Below, in pieces: positions 6,129 to 10,449 of a stretch of DNA of 10,449 bases. Made by a program: the position numbers and the translations under genes. Below the pieces are notes generated by a model that saw only the letters and a list, made by a program, of their open reading frames with translations, did not search any database and had not been told where the DNA came from. Numbering within the stretch: position 1 is the stretch's first letter; every line of letters begins with the position of its first letter. The DNA comes from an uncultured Alphaproteobacteria bacterium (GTDB lineage Bacteria > Pseudomonadota > Alphaproteobacteria > Reyranellales > Reyranellaceae): NCBI GenBank assembly GCA_903929895.1, contig CAIYWM010000492.1:1-10449 (forward strand), in the 5' to 3' direction.

Positions 6129-7848
6129 TCACGGGCTCATCCGCGGCAGGCGTCGGAAAGACGACGATGACCCTGTCGCCGCCCTCGGGCTTGCGCTCGA
6201 TGGTAACCTCGCCGCCCAGCTGCATGGCAAGTCCGCGGATCAGGGTAAGGGCGAAGCCGCCCTTACCGTCGGGGATCGACGCCCCGTCATCCCGGGCAAC
6301 GCCATTGTCTTCGATGACGAGCTGGACCTCCCCGCCGCGCTCGCTTGTCTCGATGCGAATTTCCGGTGTGGCCGCCGCACTGAAGTCATGGGTGAGCGCA
6401 ATGCTCACGGCCTCCGTCACGATCAGGCCAATCGGAATGGCGGTGTCGGGGCCGACCGCCATGATCGGCGCACGGATATGATAGCGCGGCGTCACCTGGC
6501 CGCCCCTCGTACGTCCGACCGAGATCTGCCGCACGAGATCGCTGATGAACTGCTGGAAGTCGACCAGCGACCAGCTCGACCGCTCGTAGAGATGACGGTG
6601 CAGGATCGACAGAGTGAGAACCCGGTTCTGCGCATCGCCGAAGAAGCGACGGATGCGCGGCGACCTGATCTCGCCGGCCTGGAGGTTCAGCAGGCTCGAT
6701 ATCATCTGCAGGTTGTTCTTAACCCGATGATGAATCTCGCGGAGCATGTGGTCGCGCTGCTCCAGGTTGGCGCGCAGGGCCGCCTCGCGACTGGCGATGG
6801 CCGCCGCCATGGCCGTCACGCCCGCCCCGACCGAGGCCATCTCGGGGGACCAGAGCCGTGGCGGCGACAAGGTGATGTTTTCGCCGCGCGCGACCTTGTC
6901 GGCAAAATCCTGGATATAGCGAAGAGGCCGGACGCATAGGCGATCTGCACCGAACCAGATCACCAGCAGCACGATGATCGACGCCAGCACGACGAGGCAG
7001 AAGCCCGCCCAGGCGCCGGCAGAAGCCAGGGGGGTGTCGCTGACCGGTGCGGACACCACGACGAAAAGCGCATGACCACCAACCGGCTGGACCCGGAATT
7101 CGTAAAGCGAACCATCCTGACCGAAGTCCGAGAATCCGGTCTGGGCGCCTGTCAGTGCCTCCTTCAGGCGTGCCGGCACCGGTAGACGCCGCATCACCAT
7201 CACATCGCCCCCAACGGCAGCCCCGGAACGGTCGACCACGGCCACCGCCGTACCGCCGGAGGCTTCCCCTTGGGCGGCCACCTGCGCCAGCGCACTGAGC
7301 GTGACGCCCACCGCACACATGCCGCGGAACGTGCCGTCACGAATCACGGGAACGGCAATGGGAATGATGGCATGCGGGGCAATCCGGCTCGCGATCGTAT
7401 CGCCGATGACAACGCCCCTGGCGGACCGAGCCTTCTCGAAGACGTCTCGGTCGGCGAATGATATGCCGACGGCCTTGGGATCACTGGCGCATCGCGCAAT
7501 GCCCTGCTCGTCCGTCACCAGCGCGCTTGAATACTGACCCGGGTAGGCGGCAAGCAACTTCGACAGGTAGCCCCCGCATCGACCTGCGGTGGCCGTCGAC
7601 GGCTCGGCCGAAGCGCTCTGCTCGGCGGATTCCTCAGCGCACGCGGCCGTCAGCAGGCGCCGCGAGGCTTCGAAAAGGCCGGCATAGCGCGCGGCCGCGA
7701 GATCGGACAGAGATCCCAGCGCGGCAGCCCGCTGCGAGACCACCGACTCCTCCTGGAGTTTGGCTTGCCAAGCCGCCAGTCCGACGACGGGCAGCAAGGC
7801 CAGCGCAACGAGCGTGACGAGCTTGGAGCGAAGCGACCATCGCACCAC
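6121..7848 (-). CDS. Membrane sensor kinase of HisKA_2 type next to phyR, with degenerate ATPase
   Basis: The 575-residue protein has a membrane helix (about 9-27), a dCache-like extracytoplasmic sensor (about 28-277, including GISFADRDVFEKAR and cysteines 70, 91, 120 and 178), a second helix (about 281-300) and a HAMP linker. The HisKA_2 dimerisation domain reads LREIHHRVKNNLQMISSLLN (369-388; acceptor His373/374). Kinases of this type are the usual phosphodonors of PhyR. The ATP-binding domain is unusual. The N-box, normally NELVTNALKH, reads TEAVSIALTH (478-487). G1 is DNGVA in place of DxGxG (514-518). G2 is GGFAL in place of GxGL (530-534). It may be inactive or weak as a kinase. Start GTG 7848 (or 7845) lies 14 nt after the phyR stop; the open frame upstream only shadows phyR. 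Confidence 0.87.
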   Translation of the reverse strand: MVRWSLRSKLVTLVALALLPVVGLAAWQAKLQEESVVSQRAAALGSLSDLAAARYAGLFEASRRLLTAACAEESAEQSASAEPSTATAGRCGGYLSKLLAAYPGQYSSALVTDEQGIARCASDPKAVGISFADRDVFEKARSARGVVIGDTIASRIAPHAIIPIAVPVIRDGTFRGMCAVGVTLSALAQVAAQGEASGGTAVAVVDRSGAAVGGDVMVMRRLPVPARLKEALTGAQTGFSDFGQDGSLYEFRVQPVGGHALFVVVSAPVSDTPLASAGAWAGFCLVVLASIIVLLVIWFGADRLCVRPLRYIQDFADKVARGENITLSPPRLWSPEMASVGAGVTAMAAAIASREAALRANLEQRDHMLREIHHRVKNNLQMISSLLNLQAGEIRSPRIRRFFGDAQNRVLTLSILHRHLYERSSWSLVDFQQFISDLVRQISVGRTRGGQVTPRYHIRAPIMAVGPDTAIPIGLIVTEAVSIALTHDFSAAATPEIRIETSERGGEVQLVIEDNGVARDDGASIPDGKGGFALTLIRGLAMQLGGEVTIERKPEGGDRVIVVFPTPAADEPVNA

Positions 7849-7862
7849 GACCCGTCTCGGTC

Positions 7863-8666
7863 TCAGATCGATACAGTGTCGAGCGCCTGCGCGATCGCCG
7901 CACGAAGAAGGTCTGGATCGAAAGGCTTGGAGATCACGAAGGCGGGCTCGATCTGCTTGCCCGTCAACAGACGCTCCGGGAAGCCTGTCACGAAGATCAC
8001 CGGAACGGACATCGACTTCATGATCTGGTTCACGGCCGAGATCCCGCTGTCGGAGCCGCGAAGCTGGATGTCGGCCAACACCAGATGAGGTGAATGCTTC
8101 TTGGCAAGCTCGATGGCAGCCTTTTCGGTCGCCGCGATGCCCACGACCTCGTGGCCGGCGTTGCGCACGATGTCGGCGACGTCGAGGGCGATGACGGCCT
8201 CGTCTTCGATGACGAGAATGCGAACCGAGGCGACTCGCTGGAGCTCCCGGCGCGCTTCCTCCAGGCTGCGCTCGGCTGCATCGATGCTGATCCCCAGGAT
8301 ATGCGCGGCGTTGCTGACGGTGAAACCTTCCAGCACGGTCAACAACAGGACCTGACGCTGCATCGGCGCCATTTCCGTAAGCGATTCCTTCAAGCGTTCG
8401 CGGACACCTTCGCCGCCGCTCGCGGCCTCGTCCATGTCGCCGAACGGCTGACGCAGACGGTGAAACAGCGCAAATACGCCGAGCTTCGTATCCTCGGCCT
8501 CGGCAATGAGTTCCGGCTGCCGAACCGCCACCTCGGCGCAGAGGCGGACCCATTCGTCGCCCTGCTGCTGCGAGCCGGTAACGGCCCGAGCGTACCGACG
8601 CAGGAACGGCAGCGTCCTCGTGATCGCCTCGGACACCTTCTTCGAAGCTACCTGCTCTTCAGCCAC
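7863..8666 (-). CDS. phyR: PhyR-type response regulator / anti-anti-sigma factor
   Basis: PhyR controls the alphaproteobacterial general stress response. When its receiver is phosphorylated, the N-terminal sigma-like domain mimics EcfG and captures the anti-sigma NepR. The protein is 267 residues. The sigma-like domain covers about 11-145: LPFLRRYARAVTGSQQQGD at 19-37, and MAPMQRQVLLLTVLEGFTV in the sigma4-like part. The receiver covers about 148-265, with Glu154/Asp155, phospho-acceptor Asp199 (LVLADIQL), Thr227, Lys247 (ISKPF) and the PhyR signature PERLLTG (230-236). The start at GTG 8666 is preferred because AGGGAG lies 6 nt upstream; GTG 8684 or ATG 8681 are in-frame alternatives that would add 5-6 residues but lack such a site. 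It is the first gene of a three-gene operon with two kinases. Confidence 0.95.
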   Translation of the reverse strand: MAEEQVASKKVSEAITRTLPFLRRYARAVTGSQQQGDEWVRLCAEVAVRQPELIAEAEDTKLGVFALFHRLRQPFGDMDEAASGGEGVRERLKESLTEMAPMQRQVLLLTVLEGFTVSNAAHILGISIDAAERSLEEARRELQRVASVRILVIEDEAVIALDVADIVRNAGHEVVGIAATEKAAIELAKKHSPHLVLADIQLRGSDSGISAVNQIMKSMSVPVIFVTGFPERLLTGKQIEPAFVISKPFDPDLLRAAIAQALDTVSI

Positions 8667-8672
8667 GTCGCT

Positions 8673-8678
8673 CTCCCT
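8673..8678 (-). promoter_or_regulatory. Ribosome-binding site deciding the phyR start
   Basis: AGGGAG on the minus strand, 6 nt before GTG 8666. It would lie inside the coding sequence if translation began at GTG 8684 or ATG 8681, neither of which has a purine-rich site at normal distance. Confidence 0.55.
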
Positions 8679-8697
8679 CATCACGCCAAAATCGTGT

Positions 8698-8722
8698 CTC
8701 GCCGCAGGCTGTCCCGGGTTCC
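8698..8722 (-). promoter_or_regulatory. Weak candidate EcfG promoter of the phyR operon
   Basis: On the minus strand a perfect GGAAC -35 box (8722-8718) is followed after 16 nt by CGAG (8701-8698) where CGTT is expected. The distance to GTG 8666 is 32 nt, the same as for the perfect promoter of the 27-aa gene. Autoregulation of phyR by EcfG is known in this class. The poor -10 box keeps confidence low. Confidence 0.3.
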
Positions 8723-8824
8723 ACGCCTACACTACGCGGTGTGCGTCTGCAGACAACTCACTATTGCACCCTCATCAGCGGCAGGACCGCAGACGCTGCC
8801 CCGCGTCCGCCCTTGCGAAAATGA

Positions 8825-8856
8825 TTGCGGACGGGTTCCGACGGACCCGTCCGCAA
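8825..8856 (-). terminator. Rho-independent terminator of the 27-aa gene
   Basis: A perfect 12-bp inverted repeat (TTGCGGACGGGT, 8825-8836, and its complement, 8845-8856) encloses an 8-nt loop. On the minus strand it is followed by TCATTTTC. It lies 28 nt after the stop codon of the 27-aa gene and well before phyR, so it closes the micro-unit and insulates the phyR promoter region. Confidence 0.75.
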
Positions 8857-8884
8857 CTCCGACTTCCAGTCTCCTGAGTCGTTC

Positions 8885-8968
8885 TCAGTGGAGCCAGCCC
8901 AATACCCACATCAGCAACAACACCGGTATCGGTATCCCCAGAAACCATAGGATTGCCGCGCGTCCCAT
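8885..8968 (-). CDS. 27-residue hydrophobic membrane peptide
   Basis: ATG 8968 opens a 27-codon frame ending in TGA. The product begins MGRAAILWFL, continues with the proline-kinked GIPIPV, and ends in a Leu/Trp-rich helix finishing GWLH; virtually the whole chain would span the membrane once. A GAGGAG sequence sits just before the start. A perfect EcfG promoter lies 32 nt upstream and a hairpin terminator 28 nt downstream, so it has all parts of a gene despite its size. Short alphaproteobacterial peptides of this MGR...GIPIP type seem familiar to me, but I cannot name a family. Its role is unknown; stress-induced membrane insertion is inferred. Confidence 0.75.
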   Translation of the reverse strand: MGRAAILWFLGIPIPVLLLMWVLGWLH

Positions 8969-8999
8969 ACGCTCCTCGTCATGGAAAGTTCGGCATCAC

Positions 9000-9024
9000 A
9001 ACGCATGGCGACCGTGCGGGTTCC
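9000..9024 (-). promoter_or_regulatory. EcfG (GSR) promoter, perfect GGAAC-N16-CGTT
   Basis: On the minus strand GGAAC (9024-9020), a 16-nt spacer and CGTT (9003-9000) match the established EcfG/SigT/RpoE2 promoter consensus exactly. The element drives leftward and ends 32 nt before the 27-aa gene. It lies in the divergent intergenic region upstream of the first sigma gene, so polymerase binding here could also affect that gene's expression. Confidence 0.8.
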
Positions 9025-9132
9025 CTGCCGACCGATTCCGGGTATCCATGTCACCACCAATGCAGCTACATCTTTGATTGCAGTCGCGATTTTCCCTTTC
9101 ACCATTGCGCCGCCATCCCCAGATGGAAGGGG

Positions 9133-9597
9133 ATGAAGAAAGAGATCGTCGCTCTCCTGCCTGATTTGCGTGCGTTTGCACGTTTCATGTGTCGTGAGCG
9201 CGAGGCGGCAGACGATCTCGTTCAGAACACCATTCTGGCCGCCCTCGACAAGCAAACCCAGTTTACACCAGGCACCAATCTCAAGGGCTGGCTTTTCACC
9301 ATCATGCGCAATCGCTTCTACTCGGATCTCAGGACGCAGCGTCGCCGTCCGTTGACGATCGACAACGACGCCGCAACGCCCTTGGCCGCAGTGGACAATC
9401 CCGAAGCCACGATGGCGCTGAAGGAACTCACCTCGGAACTGTGGAAGCTCAACCCGCAATCGCGAGAAGCCCTGGTGCTGATCGGCGCGGGCGGCTTTTC
9501 CTACGAGGAAGCGGCCGGGCTTTGCGGTTGTTCGATAGGAACCCTGAAAGCGCGCGTATCCCGAGCTCGCAAGTATCTTTCAGACAAGCTCCAATAG
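9133..9597 (+). CDS. ECF sigma factor, EcfG-like (ECF15), short form
   Basis: This 154-residue sigma factor has region 2 at about residues 5-70 (LPDLRAFAR, ADDLVQNTILAALDK, FTPGTNLKGWLFTIMRN). Region 4 covers about 97-152, with the EcfG signature LIGAGGFSYEEAAGLCGCSIGT (two overlapping blocks, 116-137) and KARVSRARKYL. EcfG factors direct RNA polymerase to general-stress promoters and are held inactive by NepR. The start ATG 9133 follows GGAAGGGG with almost no spacer, which is suboptimal. An in-frame ATG at 8953 would add 60 residues that resemble no sigma factor and run across the opposing promoter, so it is rejected. The protein is somewhat shorter than typical EcfG at both ends. It lies 120 nt before a second ECF sigma gene. 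Confidence 0.9.
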   Translation: MKKEIVALLPDLRAFARFMCREREAADDLVQNTILAALDKQTQFTPGTNLKGWLFTIMRNRFYSDLRTQRRRPLTIDNDAATPLAAVDNPEATMALKELTSELWKLNPQSREALVLIGAGGFSYEEAAGLCGCSIGTLKARVSRARKYLSDKLQ

Positions 9598-9717
9598 CGT
9601 CGAGTGGACGATTTGCTCTGCCATTACAACGGCTTGCAGGATTCCAAAATGCGTGTGTAACCAATTCAGGTCTCAGTCATTCATTCTCCACAGGACGCAA
9701 CTTTCTGGAGATCGCCA

Positions 9718-10299
9718 ATGAGCACGCAGACCAAGCAGGATGACGGTACTCGGGACTTCCACGAACAACTCAAGACGATCCTGCCCCGCCTGCGCATCTA
9801 CGCCCTGTCCCTGACGCGCGACCGGGACTCGGCGGACGACCTTGTCCACGACACGGTGATCAAGGCGCTGACGGGTCGCAACAGCTTCCAGCCCGGCACC
9901 AACCTCGCCGCCTGGCTGTTTCGTATTCAGCGCAACGAATTCATTTCGGGCCTGCGCCGCCGCCGTCCGACCGTGCCGGTGGACACCGCCATTGCGGAAT
10001 CGCTCTCCCATCCCCCCCATCAGGACAGCGGCCTGGTTATGCGCGAGTTCATGTCTGCATTCGGCAAGCTTGCAGCGACGCAACGCGAGGCCTTGCTTCT
10101 GGCAGTCCTCGAAGGGCTGCCGTATGAGACGATCGCCGAACATACCGGCGTATCGGTCGGCACGGTCAAGAGCCGCATCTCTCGCGCTCGCGACACCCTC
10201 GAGCGCCTCCTGCTGGAAGGCGAGACCCGGCGCCCACCCGAGTCCGGGCGGACGTCCATCGCCCTCCGCGACGACGAATCGGCCGTCGCAACTCGCTAA
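9718..10299 (+). CDS. ECF sigma factor, second EcfG-like paralogue
   Basis: The 193-residue protein has sigma region 2 at about residues 19-82 (ILPRLRIYALSLTRDRDSAD, DLVHDTVIKAL, FQPGTNLAAWLFRIQRNEF). Region 4 covers about 112-166 (LAATQREALLLAVLEGLPYE, IAEHTGVSVGTVKSRISRAR). The shared PGTNL.AWLF and linker pattern place it close to the neighbouring EcfG-like factor and to the sigma-like half of PhyR. Region 4 lacks the GAGGFSYEEAA signature and carries AVLEGLPYETIA instead, so promoter preference may differ. A polar, Arg/Asp-rich tail of about 27 residues extends past region 4. The start ATG 9718 has GGAG 7 nt upstream. No adjacent anti-sigma gene is seen between the two sigma genes. Confidence 0.92.
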   Translation: MSTQTKQDDGTRDFHEQLKTILPRLRIYALSLTRDRDSADDLVHDTVIKALTGRNSFQPGTNLAAWLFRIQRNEFISGLRRRRPTVPVDTAIAESLSHPPHQDSGLVMREFMSAFGKLAATQREALLLAVLEGLPYETIAEHTGVSVGTVKSRISRARDTLERLLLEGETRRPPESGRTSIALRDDESAVATR

Positions 10300-10416
10300 A
10301 GTCTACTTCCAAGTCTGACATTTGAGTGCGACAAAGCCATGAGTAGTCCCAGGGGGAGAGTTGGATGGGTCGGACAGGATCCCGCGGAGTGGGCTTCCGC
10401 CTCCGGGGAGCATGTT

Positions 10417-10449
10417 ATGGCCACTAACGATGGCAAGCCCGATGCTGGA
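10417..10449 (+). CDS. Start of an unidentified ORF truncated by the window edge
   Basis: ATG 10417 is preceded at 6 nt by GGGGAG, a good ribosome-binding site, and opens a frame (MATNDGKPDAG) that runs off the window after 11 codons. The short polar beginning gives no family information. It follows the second sigma gene by 117 nt on the same strand. Because nepR usually neighbours ecfG and none is found elsewhere here, this is a possible nepR, but that is only a guess from position. Confidence 0.4.
   Translation, partial: MATNDGKPDAG

Noticed and set aside
8745..8754. Perfect 10-bp palindrome GTCTGCAGAC upstream of phyR
   Set aside because: A single short palindrome without a second copy or known operator match is not enough to call a binding site.
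8094..9077. Plus-strand frame of 327 codons across phyR and the intergenic region
   Set aside because: It runs antisense to phyR and through the terminator and promoter of the 27-aa gene; no domain is visible.
8953..9132. N-terminal extension of the first sigma factor by 60 residues
   Set aside because: The extension has no sigma-factor similarity and would run through the opposing EcfG promoter; the sigma region 2 begins just after ATG 9133.
8911..9459. Minus-strand frame of 182 codons opposite the first sigma gene
   Set aside because: Shadow of the sigma gene in another frame. Its end overlaps the 27-aa gene in a different frame, and the latter has proper signals.
1..10449. Mobile element, CRISPR, tRNA or other acquired-island signals
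   Set aside because: No transposase, integrase, direct-repeat array, tRNA-like structure or marked change of codon style was seen; the window reads as native chromosomal DNA.

Overview
The window comes from a GC-rich alphaproteobacterium. It carries the general stress response (GSR) apparatus found only in that class: a PhyR-type anti-anti-sigma response regulator, EcfG/ECF15-type sigma factors, and a HisKA_2 (HRxKNN-type) sensor kinase next to phyR. I cannot name the genus; a Hyphomicrobiales- or Reyranella-like organism is a guess from overall protein style. I see no tRNA, rRNA, CRISPR array, insertion sequence or phage gene.

Layout. (1) Bases 1-288 (+) hold the C-terminal part of a DUF2177 membrane protein. 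It converges end to end on a small GNAT acetyltransferase (289-558, -), which follows an orphan family-5 peptide-type solute-binding protein (610-2181, -). (2) Bases 2241-3458 (-) form a small stress cassette: a 48-aa one-helix membrane protein, an exported CsbD-domain protein and an exported protein of unknown function, ending in a strong hairpin terminator. (3) Bases 3561-8684 (-) form a signalling operon in the order phyR, a membrane sensor kinase with a HisKA_2 domain, and a CHASE3-PAS hybrid kinase with two receiver domains. Gaps are 14 nt, then an 8-nt overlap. (4) Bases 8825-9024 (-) hold a very small autonomous unit: a perfect EcfG promoter (GGAAC-N16-CGTT), a 27-aa hydrophobic peptide gene and a hairpin terminator. 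(5) Bases 9133-10299 (+) hold two EcfG-like ECF sigma genes in tandem. The start of another gene lies at the right edge (10417).

How it fits together. In the known GSR pathway, stress-activated kinases phosphorylate PhyR, PhyR then sequesters the anti-sigma NepR, and freed EcfG transcribes promoters of the form GGAAC-N16/17-CGTT. No nepR gene is visible inside the window; the truncated ORF at the right edge is a possible but unproven candidate. Apparent outputs sit next to the regulators. The 27-aa gene has a perfect EcfG promoter. Three other genes (GNAT, CsbD, 48-aa protein) each have the same near-consensus element GCAAC-N17-CGTT, 23-36 nt before the start codon.

The most unusual points are three. 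The kinase encoded directly after phyR keeps its phospho-acceptor His region but has lost the key Asn and Gly residues of its ATP-binding domain. An intact hybrid kinase is translationally coupled to it. The GCAAC promoter variant recurs beside two different EcfG paralogues.
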